Origin: Clostridiales bacterium mt11
GTDB taxonomy: Bacteria > Bacillota > Clostridia > Tissierellales > Tepidimicrobiaceae
Direction of reading: 5' to 3'
Length of the DNA stretch: 64,000 bases
Assembly: GCA_001282665.1 (NCBI GenBank)
Contig: LN874944.1
Location: 171,243-235,242 of the forward strand
Shown: in pieces, positions 7,776 through 17,713 of the stretch
How positions within the stretch are numbered: position 1 is the first letter of the stretch
How the letters are laid out: the number at the start of each line of letters is the position of its first letter
Notes under the pieces: generated by a model
Told to the model about the DNA's origin: nothing
The model's input: the letters and a program-made list of their open reading frames with translations, nothing else
Databases searched by the model: none
Program-made: the position numbers and the translations under genes

Positions 7776-9428
7776 ATGGGTATGTTTTGTTATCAATGTC
7801 AGGAAACAGCTGGAGGAAAAGGCTGCACAAAAGTAGGGGTATGTGGCAAAACAGCAGATTTAGCTAATTTACAGGACTTAATGATATATGCTCTAAAGGG
7901 AATTTCAGTATTAGGGTTAAAAGCAGATGAAATAGGATATGAGGAGCCTAAATTAGATAGATTTATAATAGAAGGATTGTTTATGACAATAACAAATGTA
8001 AACTTTGATAATGAAAGGTTCCTTCAAAAGATAAAAGAAGCACTTAAGATGAGAGATGAGTTAAAAGAAGTTTTAATTAAAAAGGGAGTAGATCTAGGAG
8101 AATTAAAAGATACTGCTATATTTACAATTAATTCAAATGGTGAAATTACTTTTAAAGGGGATAGTAAAGAAGTAGGAGTTCTATCCACAGAAGATGAAGA
8201 TATTAGGTCATTAAGAGAATTAATAACATATGGGGTTAAAGGTATGGCAGCTTATGCAGAACACGCAGATAATTTAGGATATTATGACATACAAATAGGT
8301 AAATTCATCAGAAGAGCTTTAGCTGCTACTTTAGATGATAGTTTAACCGTAGATGATTTAATTGCACTAACCTTAGAAACTGGTAAATTTGGGGTAAAGA
8401 CAATGGCATTACTTGATGAAGCAAATACATCAACTTATGGAAATCCAGAAATTACTGAAGTAAATATAGGAGCAGGAAATAACCCAGCTATACTCGTTTC
8501 AGGTCATGATTTAAAGGATTTGGAAGAATTACTTGAGCAGACTAAAGGAACTGGAGTAGATGTTTATACCCATGGTGAAATGCTGCCAGCCCATTATTAT
8601 CCATCGTTTAAGAAATATGACCACTTTGTAGGAAATTATGGGAATGCTTGGTGGAAACAAAGAGAAGAATTTAAAAAATTCAATGGTCCTATACTATTTA
8701 CGACAAACTGTATAATTCCTCCAAATGAAGTCTATAAGGATAGAGTGTACACTACGGGTTCATCGGGATATCCAGGCTTTAAACATATTCCAGATAGAGT
8801 AAATGGAGGGCATAAGGATTTTTCAGGGATAATAGAGCATGCTAAGAGGTTGCCAGCGCCAACTGAAATAGAAAGGGGAAGTATTGTTGGAGGATTTGCC
8901 CATGCACAGGTATTTGCTTTAGCTGATAAAGTAGTAGAAGCAGTTAAAACAGGAGCCATTAAAAAATTCTTTGTAATGGCAGGCTGTGATGGTAGAATGA
9001 AGAGTAGGAATTACTACACGGAATTTGCAAAAGCTCTTCCAAAGGATACGGTTATATTGACTGCAGGATGTGCTAAATATAAATACAACAAGTTAAACTT
9101 AGGTGATATCAATGGGATCCCAAGGGTATTAGATGCAGGTCAATGTAATGACTCCTATTCCTTAGCACTTATAGCTCTTAAACTAAAGGAAATATTTGAA
9201 TTAAACGATATAAATGAATTGCCAATCGTATACAATATAGCTTGGTATGAACAAAAAGCTGTAATAGTATTGTTAGCATTACTACATTTAGGGGTAAAGA
9301 ATATCCACTTAGGACCAACACTACCTGCATTTCTTTCACCAAATGTAGCCAATGTATTAGTAGAAAACTTTGGCATTGGAACTATTTCAAATGTTGAAGA
9401 TGATATAAAGATGTTTATGGAAGCTTAA
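7776..9428 (+). CDS. hcp: Hydroxylamine reductase / hybrid cluster protein, class III
   Basis: A 550-residue cytoplasmic iron-sulfur enzyme of normal family length. The N-terminal cluster motif is C5-x2-C8-x8-C17-x5-C23. Downstream Cys, His and Glu positions expected for the hybrid iron-sulfur-oxygen cluster are present, such as NCIIPP, AGCDGRMKSR, TAGCAKYKYN and DAGQCNDSYS. Family role: reduces nitric oxide or hydroxylamine and may act as a nitrosylase under nitrosative stress. Strong GGGGG ribosome site, single-gene unit bounded by an operator and a terminator. A truncated near-identical copy lies 4 kb upstream. Confidence 0.97.
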   Translation: MGMFCYQCQETAGGKGCTKVGVCGKTADLANLQDLMIYALKGISVLGLKADEIGYEEPKLDRFIIEGLFMTITNVNFDNERFLQKIKEALKMRDELKEVLIKKGVDLGELKDTAIFTINSNGEITFKGDSKEVGVLSTEDEDIRSLRELITYGVKGMAAYAEHADNLGYYDIQIGKFIRRALAATLDDSLTVDDLIALTLETGKFGVKTMALLDEANTSTYGNPEITEVNIGAGNNPAILVSGHDLKDLEELLEQTKGTGVDVYTHGEMLPAHYYPSFKKYDHFVGNYGNAWWKQREEFKKFNGPILFTTNCIIPPNEVYKDRVYTTGSSGYPGFKHIPDRVNGGHKDFSGIIEHAKRLPAPTEIERGSIVGGFAHAQVFALADKVVEAVKTGAIKKFFVMAGCDGRMKSRNYYTEFAKALPKDTVILTAGCAKYKYNKLNLGDINGIPRVLDAGQCNDSYSLALIALKLKEIFELNDINELPIVYNIAWYEQKAVIVLLALLHLGVKNIHLGPTLPAFLSPNVANVLVENFGIGTISNVEDDIKMFMEA

Positions 9429-9435
9429 AAAATCG

Positions 9436-9464
9436 ACCCTTTGCTCTAATGAAGAGCAAAGGGT
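9436..9464 (+). terminator. hcp terminator
   Basis: ACCCTTTGCTCT (9436-9447) pairs with AGAGCAAAGGGT (9453-9464), followed by TTTT. Confidence 0.85.
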
Positions 9465-9597
9465 TTTATGTTTTAAATTAGTTGAGTTGTTTTAGTAGAA
9501 AATATTATGACTACTAACTTGTAGTATTATAGAAAAGATTTTTAAAATAATATACAATATAATAAGATTATAAATTTTGTAAGAGAGGATGCAGATA

Positions 9598-10302
9598 GTG
9601 GAAAGATTTATTGAAGTAAATAATATCAATAAAGTTTATAAGATGGGTGAAGTTGAGATAAAGGCTTTAGATAATATATCCTTCTCCATAGATAAGGGGG
9701 AGTTTGTGGTAGTAGTAGGACCAAGTGGTGCAGGAAAAAGCACTGTCCTAAATATCTTAGGGGGAATGGATTCTCCAACTAGTGGCGAACTAATTGTCGA
9801 CAATAACGAAATAAGTGAATATTCATCAAGGGAGTTAACTACTTATAGAAGACATGATATAGGCTTTGTGTTTCAATTTTATAATCTAGTTCAAAATCTA
9901 ACTGCATTAGAAAATATAGAACTAGCTACAGAAATATGTAAAGACCCTTTTAAACCAGAAATGGTATTGGAACAAGTAGGTCTTGAAAATAGGAGAGATA
10001 ATTTTCCTAGTCAATTATCAGGAGGAGAACAACAGAGGATAGCCATAGCTAGAGCTCTTGCTAAAAATCCTAAATTACTGTTATGTGATGAACCTACAGG
10101 AGCATTGGATTACAATACTGGAAAATCAGTATTGAAACTGTTGCAGGACACCAGTAGAAATAATAATATGACCGTAGTGGTGGTTACACACAACTTAGCC
10201 ATTGCGCCTATGGCTGATAAGGTGATAAAGATAAAAAATGGCAGAGTTGAGTCAGAAGGAATAAATAAAAATTCTCTTCCTATAGAAAGGATAGAGTGGT
10301 AA
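9598..10302 (+). CDS. ABC transporter ATP-binding protein, LolD/MacB type
   Basis: About 234 residues with Walker A GPSGAGKST, Q-loop FVFQFYNL, signature LSGGEQQRIAIARA, Walker B LLLCDEPTGALD and switch His in VVTHN. These are typical of the MacB/LolD/BceA group that powers FtsX-like permeases. GTG at 9598 is preferred as start because AGAGAGG lies nine bases before it; an in-frame ATG at 9589 would directly touch that site. The next gene, encoding the matching permease, starts one base after this stop, so the two form one transporter. Confidence 0.93.
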   Translation: MERFIEVNNINKVYKMGEVEIKALDNISFSIDKGEFVVVVGPSGAGKSTVLNILGGMDSPTSGELIVDNNEISEYSSRELTTYRRHDIGFVFQFYNLVQNLTALENIELATEICKDPFKPEMVLEQVGLENRRDNFPSQLSGGEQQRIAIARALAKNPKLLLCDEPTGALDYNTGKSVLKLLQDTSRNNNMTVVVVTHNLAIAPMADKVIKIKNGRVESEGINKNSLPIERIEW

Positions 10303-10303
10303 T

Positions 10304-13300
10304 ATGAAAAGTTCCTTATTGAAAGATACATTTAGGGAAATTTCAAATACTCTAGGAAGGTTTTTATCCATATTTGCCATAGTGGCTTTAGGAGTAGGTT
10401 TTTTTGCTGGAATAAAGGCTACAGCTCCAGATATGAAGGTTACAGCAGATAAATATTTTGATGATTATCGGTTGATGGATTTGTGGCTTATATCCACTAT
10501 GGGGTTTAACGAAAAGGATTTAGAGGAGATAAAAAAGGTAGAAGGAATCCAAGGAATATCTCCTAGCTACTCTATAGATGCCATAATAAAGGAGAAGGAC
10601 AATAGTAAAGTAGTGAAATTAATATCTCTACCTATGGATAAGGTTGGAACTAAGGATGAATCCTATATAAATCGAGTAAGATTAGTAAAAGGGAGATATC
10701 CAGAAAAGCCTGGGGAATGTTTAGTGGAAAGTGGAAGTATGACAACGGAATCTCTGCCATTAGGTTCTACCATTAAGTTTTTCTCAGGGACTGATGAGGA
10801 TATTTCAAAAAGTTTAAAGACGGATGAGTACACTATAGTAGGTTTAGTAGAAAGTCCCTCTTATATTTCTTTTGAAAGAGGTACCAGTACTATTGGCAAT
10901 GGTAAAATAGATAGTTTTATTATGATTCCTGAAGAGGATTTTTCATTACCCGTCTATACAGACATATATATAACGGTGAAAGAAGCTAGAGATGTTTTAA
11001 CCTATGATGATGAATATGATAATATATTAACTCCTATTCAAAAGGATTTAGAAGGCATAGGAGAAGTTAGGAAAGAATCTCGATATCAAGAAATAGTAGA
11101 TGAAGCTAATGAAAAATTAGAAGAAGGTAGAAAGGAATTAAAAGATGGAGAAGAGAAACAGGAAAAAGAACTAAAAGAAGCAGAACAGAAGTTGGTCAAT
11201 GCAAAGAACCAAATACAAGAAGGGGAAATAGAATTAGCTAATAGAGAAGATGAATTTTACAGAACTACTAATAGAGCAAGAGAAAGGTTAAGAGAAGAAG
11301 AGGACAAATTAAAAAAAGGAGAAGTTGAATACTATAAAAACCTTAATTCATTTAACGAGATGAAAGATAAAGGGAATGAGGAGTTAAAAGAAGCAGAGAC
11401 GAAAATAATTAATGTCGAAAAGGAAATAGAAAAACAAGTAATTGAGTTAAATCAACTTAAATTGAGTTTAGATAGTATACAAGACCCAGAAGAAAAAGCT
11501 AAGACATCGGCTATGATTGAAGTTAGTGAAAAGAAAATCGAAGAGACTAAAAAGCAAATTTCCTCATCTAGAATGGAATTAGAAAAGAAGAAACAAGAGC
11601 TTATCTCAGGAGAGCAGAAATTAAATGCAGCGAAGAGGACCATAGATGAAGGCAAGGTGAAGTTAGAAGAGGAAAAGAAAAGATTAGAGGACTCTAAAAC
11701 CAAAGCTCTAGGGGAGTTTGCTAAAGGGCATAGAGAGCTAGATTCATCTAAAAAAGAATATGAAGAAGGATATAAAGAATATTTAAAGGCTAAGAAGGAA
11801 TCTGATGAGAAAATCCAAGAGGCTAGAGATGAGATAGCCAAAGGGGAAAAGGAGTTAAAGGAGATTGAAAAGCCTAAATGGTATGTAATAAAAAGAAACC
11901 AAACTAGAGACTTTATCGACTATGAGATGGCAGCTGATAGAATAGATGCTGTAGCAAAGGTATTTCCCGTATTTTTCTTTGTTATATCCGTATTGGTTTG
12001 TTTAACCACTATGACTAGAATGGTGGATGAGCAGAGAACCTATATAGGAAGTCTAAAAGCTATGGGATATAGGAATATCTCTATTGCGTCAAAGTATTTA
12101 ATTTATGCAGCTATGGCTAGTTTAAGTGGTAGTATAATAGGACTATTAGTAGGGTTTAAAGCTTTTCCAACGGTAATATTCAATGCCTATAGGATAATGT
12201 ATATAATGCCTCCTGTTATAACGGAGTTCAACACTTATTATGCCGTTGCCTCTACATTGGTAGCTGTTATAGCTACAACCATGGCAGCTTGGATAGCTTG
12301 TTACAATGAATTAATAGAAACACCAGCTTTCCTTTTAAGACCTAAAGCTCCTAAACCAGGACAGAGGATTTTTTTAGAACGAATAAATTTTATTTGGTCC
12401 AAATTGAAGTTTTCACAGAAGGTTACTGCAAGAAATCTATTTAGATATAAAAGACGTCTATTCATGACTATAATCGGCATAAGCGGATGTACTGCTTTAC
12501 TTTTAACTGGTTTTGGTCTGAAGGATTCTATAATGTCTATAGCCATTAAACAATTTGATGAAATATATAGATACCAAATGGTCATAGAATTAAAGAATAG
12601 TATGAAGGAAGGGAAAAGGCTGGAATTTTTGGATTCACTAAAGGAAGATTCAAGGATAAAGGATTATACTTTAATTAAAGAGCAGGCCATGGATATAGGA
12701 AAGGGAGATATAGAAAAAAACGCCAACCTAATAGTATTTGAAAATCCAAATAGGATTCAAGATTTTATTGTTTTAAGAAATCGAATGACAGGAGAAAAGA
12801 TGTCCCTGTATGAAGATGGAATAATATTGACGGAGAAGATAGCAAAACTTTTAAATGCAGAAATTGGAGATGAAATATATATAAAAGATGAAGATGGCAA
12901 TAGATTAAATGTAAAGATTACAGGGGTTACAGAGAATTATGCAAATCATTATATCTATATGTCTCCAAAGATGTACGAGAATGTTTTTGGACAAAGGGTA
13001 GAATTCCAGAAACTATTGGTAAAGACCATCGGTACGGATAAGGTATTTGAAGATAATCTCTCCAAGGATTTATTAAAAAATCAAGGAATATCTTCTATAA
13101 GTTTCATTACAGGTATAAGTAAAAGTTTTAAAGATATGATAGGCAGTTTAAACTATGTAATCATGGTTCTCATATTTTCAGCAGGAGCTTTAGCTTTTGT
13201 AGTATTGTATAATCTAACCAATATAAATATAAGTGAGAGGATTAGAGAGATTGCTACAATTAAGGTCCTAGGCTTTTATGATGGGGAAGTTTCCAGATAT

Positions 13301-13549
13301 GTCTATAGGGAGAATATGATCCTTACCATAATGGGTACAATTTTAGGGCTTGTTTTGGGAGTATTTCTCCATAGGTTCATAATTTTCACAACTGAAATAG
13401 AGTTTATCATGTTTGGAAGGGAGATAAGGGCTGTAAGCTATGTGTATTCAGCTATTCTTACTATAATATTTGCAGTGTTGGTGAACTTTGTAATGTATTT
13501 TAAACTTAAAAAAGTAGATATGGTAGAGTCTTTAAAATCCATAGATTAA
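10304..13549 (+). CDS. Giant FtsX-like ABC permease with extracellular coiled coil
   Basis: A 1081-residue permease. After a first helix (about 18-40) comes an external domain whose residues about 260-530 form an almost pure coiled coil rich in Glu, Lys and Leu. A first FtsX block of helices (about 545-700) follows, then a second helix near 725, a MacB-like external domain and a last FtsX block (about 930-1075). Partner ATPase is the preceding gene. Family proteins use ATP for mechanical work across the envelope (MacB, FtsX, BceB) rather than classic transport. The long coil could reach into the cell wall or hold partner proteins; the exact task is unknown. It converges on a two-component system. 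Confidence 0.9.
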   Translation: MKSSLLKDTFREISNTLGRFLSIFAIVALGVGFFAGIKATAPDMKVTADKYFDDYRLMDLWLISTMGFNEKDLEEIKKVEGIQGISPSYSIDAIIKEKDNSKVVKLISLPMDKVGTKDESYINRVRLVKGRYPEKPGECLVESGSMTTESLPLGSTIKFFSGTDEDISKSLKTDEYTIVGLVESPSYISFERGTSTIGNGKIDSFIMIPEEDFSLPVYTDIYITVKEARDVLTYDDEYDNILTPIQKDLEGIGEVRKESRYQEIVDEANEKLEEGRKELKDGEEKQEKELKEAEQKLVNAKNQIQEGEIELANREDEFYRTTNRARERLREEEDKLKKGEVEYYKNLNSFNEMKDKGNEELKEAETKIINVEKEIEKQVIELNQLKLSLDSIQDPEEKAKTSAMIEVSEKKIEETKKQISSSRMELEKKKQELISGEQKLNAAKRTIDEGKVKLEEEKKRLEDSKTKALGEFAKGHRELDSSKKEYEEGYKEYLKAKKESDEKIQEARDEIAKGEKELKEIEKPKWYVIKRNQTRDFIDYEMAADRIDAVAKVFPVFFFVISVLVCLTTMTRMVDEQRTYIGSLKAMGYRNISIASKYLIYAAMASLSGSIIGLLVGFKAFPTVIFNAYRIMYIMPPVITEFNTYYAVASTLVAVIATTMAAWIACYNELIETPAFLLRPKAPKPGQRIFLERINFIWSKLKFSQKVTARNLFRYKRRLFMTIIGISGCTALLLTGFGLKDSIMSIAIKQFDEIYRYQMVIELKNSMKEGKRLEFLDSLKEDSRIKDYTLIKEQAMDIGKGDIEKNANLIVFENPNRIQDFIVLRNRMTGEKMSLYEDGIILTEKIAKLLNAEIGDEIYIKDEDGNRLNVKITGVTENYANHYIYMSPKMYENVFGQRVEFQKLLVKTIGTDKVFEDNLSKDLLKNQGISSISFITGISKSFKDMIGSLNYVIMVLIFSAGALAFVVLYNLTNINISERIREIATIKVLGFYDGEVSRYVYRENMILTIMGTILGLVLGVFLHRFIIFTTEIEFIMFGREIRAVSYVYSAILTIIFAVLVNFVMYFKLKKVDMVESLKSID

Positions 13550-13570
13550 CCCAGTGGAAAATCCACTGGG
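13550..13570. terminator. Bidirectional terminator
   Basis: CCCAGTGGA (13550-13558) pairs with TCCACTGGG (13562-13570), then TTTTT; it sits between the convergent permease and sensor kinase genes. Confidence 0.85.
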
Positions 13571-13573
13571 TTT

Positions 13574-14935
13574 TTAAATGGGTATTTCTATGAGGAAGGA
13601 TACCCCTTTTTCTTCATTTTTAGCCCAGATTTTAGCATCGTGTAAGGATATAATCCTATAGACAATAGCTAATCCAAGACCAAATTCTCCCTTATATCCT
13701 TTATTAAATTTATTAAAAAGAGAATCTATGATTTCTGGTTCAATATTCGGTCCATCATTCCAAATGGTGAGAAGGACTGAATTATTTTCCTGTTCACATA
13801 AGGTTATACGAATTTGACTATTTGCATAACGTATTTGATTATCCAATAAGTTCTCTAAGACTACTCTCCACTGCTCCATATCTCCATTGATACTTATATG
13901 AGATAAGTTCAAATGCCAATCGAGTTCAGGTCTATTCCAAGAGAGTCTTTCCACTACATCCTTAATAAAGTTATCTATGGAAAAGACCTCTTTGGAGATT
14001 TCGTGATTAGATAGATAGTCTAGTTTGGTCATATATAATAAATTGCGTACCCGCTTTTCTAATCTCTTTGCTTCTTCATCTATAACCTGTATAGAGCAAT
14101 CCAAGTCACCTTTTGGATATATGCCATCTCTAATGGCCTGTGTATAGCTGCGAATAACCATAACAGGGGTTTTCAATTCATGGGATACATGCTGTAAAAA
14201 TGACTGCTGCATTTCATCTTGATAGATTAGCTGATTTCTAAGCTGCTCTATGGACTCCCCTAATCTTCCTATTTCATCTTTTCGATGTAATTCAACAGGT
14301 TCATTCCATTCATTGTTTGCAAGCTTTTCAACTCGCTTTTCTAAATTTACTAGCGGACTGGATAGGTATTTAGATAGTCCAATAGCAGGTATCCAGCTTA
14401 GTAAGAATACTATAGTCATAATTAGTGCAAGTTTTTTAAACAGAGTTTGGACTAAATCTTCCCTATATGAATCCCACATATAAGAGACTAAAGAGACATC
14501 TTGATTTAATGCTTTACCTTTGGTTATAACGTAAAATATCTTTTCATCACCTATTTGCCCTCTATATCTTTGACTATTATTTTTTTGCAATCTTGTTTCC
14601 TTTTTTACCTCATTCAAAAACTTCATGGGAAGAGATGATGATATGATTATTTCACTGTCGTCATAAACTATAAAGTGATTGACGGTACGAATATTCTCCA
14701 ATGCCTGTCGTGGATTCTTTAAAAGTTCTGATTCAAAGATACTGTTAAAGGTTTGACTATCAAAACGATTAAACATTAACCCTTGGGCACTTTCAATGGT
14801 AGCATAAATCTCCTTAGTAAAGAAATCCCTTAAAGTCAATGGAAGTATTATGGATAATAATATGGAGATACATAGGGTAATTGTGGCAAATACTATCCAA
14901 ATTTGAATGGATAAAGGTAAATTTTTCATCTTCAT
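13574..14935 (-). CDS. Sensor histidine kinase
   Basis: A 453-residue membrane kinase: helix 11-33, external sensor region 34-165, helix about 168-188, HAMP region about 190-240, HisKA with phospho-acceptor His 252 in HVSHELKTPV, then HATPase with N-box LLDNQIRYA, IWNDGPNIE and GLGLAI. It overlaps the response regulator gene by four bases, so the pair is co-translated. The signal is unknown. The neighbouring ABC system is a plausible target, since such kinases often sit next to BceAB/MacB-like transporters, but here the genes are convergent rather than in one operon. Confidence 0.93.
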   Translation of the reverse strand: MKMKNLPLSIQIWIVFATITLCISILLSIILPLTLRDFFTKEIYATIESAQGLMFNRFDSQTFNSIFESELLKNPRQALENIRTVNHFIVYDDSEIIISSSLPMKFLNEVKKETRLQKNNSQRYRGQIGDEKIFYVITKGKALNQDVSLVSYMWDSYREDLVQTLFKKLALIMTIVFLLSWIPAIGLSKYLSSPLVNLEKRVEKLANNEWNEPVELHRKDEIGRLGESIEQLRNQLIYQDEMQQSFLQHVSHELKTPVMVIRSYTQAIRDGIYPKGDLDCSIQVIDEEAKRLEKRVRNLLYMTKLDYLSNHEISKEVFSIDNFIKDVVERLSWNRPELDWHLNLSHISINGDMEQWRVVLENLLDNQIRYANSQIRITLCEQENNSVLLTIWNDGPNIEPEIIDSLFNKFNKGYKGEFGLGLAIVYRIISLHDAKIWAKNEEKGVSFLIEIPI

Positions 14936-15594
14936 GATTTTATCATCCTATAACCGTATCCATAGAGGGTTTCAATATTTAGTTCGGGCATCTTTTTTCG
15001 CAATCTCCTTACTAAGTCGTCTACTACTCTATCCGTTCCAAAGTAATCAGTTCCCCAAATTTTTGAGAGTATCTGTTCCCTAGAAAGTGCCATTCCTTGA
15101 TTTTTTACAAAATAGATCAAGAGGTCAAACTCCTTAGATGTTAAATCAATCAACTTTTCTTTTAACTTAACTGTTCTACTCTTTTCATCTATATTATAAG
15201 GTGGAATGTTTAAATCTAAAGAGCTATCACCATATATGCGATCCAATAGGTTTCGAGTTCTAATGACTAATTCCCTAGGAAGAAAAGGTTTAGATAGATA
15301 ATCATCGCTGCCTAGTTCTAAACCTAAAACTCTATCTATATCCGCATCTCTTGCAGATATAAAGATTACTGGAATATTTGGAGATGTCAACTTTATTTGC
15401 TGTAAAAGTTGGTATCCGTCTATATCTGGAAGCATAATGTCTAGTATCCACAAATCAGGAGGAGTGCTAATTGCTTCTTTCGCATCTTCTCCTGTTAGGA
15501 AAGAAGAAATTTGCCAACCTTCCTTTTCTAAATAGGAAGTTAAAACGAGATTTAAATTTTTATCATCTTCTACTAAATAAATCTTAAAAGGCAT
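14932..15594 (-). CDS. OmpR-family response regulator
   Basis: A 220-residue two-domain regulator. The receiver has the acidic pair D10/D11, phospho-acceptor D52 in LDIMLPDIDG and the conserved Lys in LSKPFLP. The C-terminal half is a winged helix of the OmpR/PhoB type (TSKEFDLL to LYGYGYR). First gene of the minus-strand pair, with a good AAAGGAGG site. Targets cannot be read here. Confidence 0.94.
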   Translation of the reverse strand: MPFKIYLVEDDKNLNLVLTSYLEKEGWQISSFLTGEDAKEAISTPPDLWILDIMLPDIDGYQLLQQIKLTSPNIPVIFISARDADIDRVLGLELGSDDYLSKPFLPRELVIRTRNLLDRIYGDSSLDLNIPPYNIDEKSRTVKLKEKLIDLTSKEFDLLIYFVKNQGMALSREQILSKIWGTDYFGTDRVVDDLVRRLRKKMPELNIETLYGYGYRMIKS

Positions 15595-15769
15595 AAAAAT
15601 CCTCCTTTACAATATAAGTCAGTATAAATATATTATAACAAATGATATATAGTATTTCATTATTATAGTATGGAACAAAATTAAGGTATCCATATCAAAT
15701 AATTATGGGAAATTGTGAAAAAAAACTATGATAAATTTCATAACAAAAACATATTCCATCCGTATTCTT

Positions 15770-15798
15770 TTTACAATTATTTATTATGCTATTAATAT
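15770..15798 (+). promoter_or_regulatory. Probable promoter of the HtrA gene
   Basis: TTTACA (15770-15775), 17-base spacer, TAATAT (15793-15798), about 28 bases before the start codon and just upstream of the AAGGAGG site. Confidence 0.4.
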
Positions 15799-15826
15799 AA
15801 AATAGATAATATAAGGAGGTAATAAT

Positions 15827-17065
15827 ATGGATGATGAAAGAAAAGATGTAGAAAATGTGGATAATGATAATATATACTATGATTCATATGAGGATAAGTA
15901 CGAAGATAAATTTGTAGGAAATGCTTCGGCTATAGATGATGAAAAATCTGAAGATAAGAAACCAAAAAGAAAAAGATTTCTATCCTACTTTGTTGTAGCT
16001 TTAATAGCTTCCCTTATTGGAGGCTTAATGTCCTCATATATTGGATCAAGATTTGTATATGGAGGAAATGCATATAAATCTAGTACGGAAGAATCCTACC
16101 CTACTCAAAAGAATTATAATGTAAAAGATGATAATAGTTCTAGTATATCTTTAGCTGCTAAAAAGGCAATGAGTAGTGTAGTAGGTATTACTACAGTAGA
16201 GGTTCAAAGATATGGGTTTATGGAACAGGAAGTAGATGGAGTAGGCTCTGGAGTAATAGTAAATAGCAATGGATATATACTTACAAATTCCCATGTTGTT
16301 GGAGATGGGAATGCTAAAGAGATAACTGTATTATTTGAAAATGGAGACAAAAAACCTGGTAAAGTGTTATGGTGTGATACGACTTTGGATTTAGCTATGG
16401 TAAAGGTAGAAGAAACTAATTTACCAGTAGCTACATTAGGAGATTCTGATAGTTTGGAGGTAGGCGAAACCGCCATAGCTATAGGTAATCCATTAGGACT
16501 GGAATTCCAAAGAACTGTAACTTCAGGAATTATCAGTGGACTCCATAGAACCATTAGAGTAGATGAGAGTACTATTATAGAGGATTTAATTCAAACGGAT
16601 GCCTCTATTAATCCTGGAAATAGTGGAGGACCCTTATTAAACAGTAAAGGTGAAGTAGTAGGCATAAATACAGCTAAAATAAAAACGGCTGAAGGCTTAG
16701 GATTTTCTATACCTATAAATATGGCAAAACCAATAATCAATCAAGTAGTTAAAGAAGGAACATATAAGACGGTATTCATTGGAATAACAGGGGTAGATTT
16801 GGAATTGTATGAAAGACAATTAGGAGTAGATTTAAAACCTGATAATGGAGTAATCGTACTTGAGGTATCTTCAAATTCCCCTGCAAGTAAAGCAGGGTTA
16901 CAAAATGGAGATGTAATAACGAAGATTGATGGCAAAGAGATTGTAAATATGAATAATTTAAAGAAGGCTCTTTATAAATATGAAAAGGGAGATAAAGCTA
17001 AGTTGGATATTGTTAGAAATGGCAAGGAAATAAAAGTAGAAATAGAATTTAGTAATGTAAGATAG
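15827..17065 (+). CDS. HtrA/DegP-family membrane-anchored serine protease
   Basis: A 412-residue protease. Residues 1-50 are an acidic, Tyr/Asp-rich cytoplasmic tail, then a membrane anchor (about 51-73) and an external trypsin-like domain with triad His156 (TNSHVV), Asp188 (TTLDLAMVKV) and Ser266 (NPGNSGGP). One PDZ domain covers about 315-410. Family role: degrades or refolds damaged exported proteins under envelope stress. Start has an AAGGAGG site. Monocistronic, closed by a 19-bp hairpin; divergent from the two-component genes. Confidence 0.95.
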   Translation: MDDERKDVENVDNDNIYYDSYEDKYEDKFVGNASAIDDEKSEDKKPKRKRFLSYFVVALIASLIGGLMSSYIGSRFVYGGNAYKSSTEESYPTQKNYNVKDDNSSSISLAAKKAMSSVVGITTVEVQRYGFMEQEVDGVGSGVIVNSNGYILTNSHVVGDGNAKEITVLFENGDKKPGKVLWCDTTLDLAMVKVEETNLPVATLGDSDSLEVGETAIAIGNPLGLEFQRTVTSGIISGLHRTIRVDESTIIEDLIQTDASINPGNSGGPLLNSKGEVVGINTAKIKTAEGLGFSIPINMAKPIINQVVKEGTYKTVFIGITGVDLELYERQLGVDLKPDNGVIVLEVSSNSPASKAGLQNGDVITKIDGKEIVNMNNLKKALYKYEKGDKAKLDIVRNGKEIKVEIEFSNVR

Positions 17066-17095
17066 TTTAATATGGTAGCTTGAAAATAGAGAATT

Positions 17096-17142
17096 AATTA
17101 ATAATATCTATGCTGAGAATCAGAGCATAGATATTATTAATT
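17096..17142 (+). terminator. Long hairpin after HtrA gene
   Basis: A perfect 19-bp stem (17096-17114 with 17124-17142) and nine-base loop. The tail is only modestly T-rich, so it may also act as an RNA 3' stabiliser. Confidence 0.7.
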
Positions 17143-17200
17143 TGTCTTAATGAAGGGGTTATCATAAAATTAATATGAATAAAGTTAAGGGGGGAAACAT

Positions 17201-17665
17201 ATGACAAAAGAACAGTTAGTAGAAGCAGTTAAAAAAGAGGCTGAGGGATATTTTGAAAGAGGAGAATTTTTTTGTTCAGAATCAGTAGCACATACTATAA
17301 ATAATTTATTAGGGAAACCTTATGAAGATGATGTTGTGAAAATGGCTTCTGGATTTCCAATTGGTATGGGAAAGTCAGGATGTTTATGTGGAGCAGTAAG
17401 TGGAGGACAAATGGCTCTTGGCATGGTATATGGCAGAGCCCATGGAGAATCCATGAATGAGAAGATGTTCCCAATGGCAGCAGAATTACATGACTTTATT
17501 AAAAAAGAATATGGCTCAACTTGTTGTAGGGTTATTACTAGACAATGGGCAGGAGACAACTTCCAAAGTCCTGAAAGAAGAAAACACTGCATAGAGATTA
17601 CTGGAAAGGTAGCAGAATGGGTTGCTGAAAAATTAATAGAAGATGGACAAGTTAAAGTAGATTAA
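17201..17665 (+). CDS. C_GCAxxG_C_C family redox protein
   Basis: A 154-residue protein with the pattern FFCSES, then GCLCGAVSGGQMALG, a CC pair (STCCRVITRQW) and a late Cys (KHCIEITG). These match the C_GCAxxG_C_C family, thought to be redox-active and common in anaerobes; no reaction is firmly established. Strong GGGGGG ribosome site and a single-gene unit closed by a terminator. A shorter relative lies at 55972-56388. Confidence 0.85.
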   Translation: MTKEQLVEAVKKEAEGYFERGEFFCSESVAHTINNLLGKPYEDDVVKMASGFPIGMGKSGCLCGAVSGGQMALGMVYGRAHGESMNEKMFPMAAELHDFIKKEYGSTCCRVITRQWAGDNFQSPERRKHCIEITGKVAEWVAEKLIEDGQVKVD

Positions 17666-17697
17666 AAAACACTACCAGCTTCAGCTGGTAGTGTTTT
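17666..17697. terminator. Strong terminator
   Basis: About 14 bp stem (17666-17679 with 17684-17697), A-rich before and T-rich after, so it can work on both strands for the convergent genes. Confidence 0.85.
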
Positions 17698-17713
17698 TTA
17701 GTGGATAGTTTTA

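Noticed and set aside
11452..11841. A 129-codon minus-strand frame in the giant permease
   Set aside because: Produced by the repetitive Glu/Lys codons of the coiled coil; Ser/Phe-rich translation is the typical mirror.
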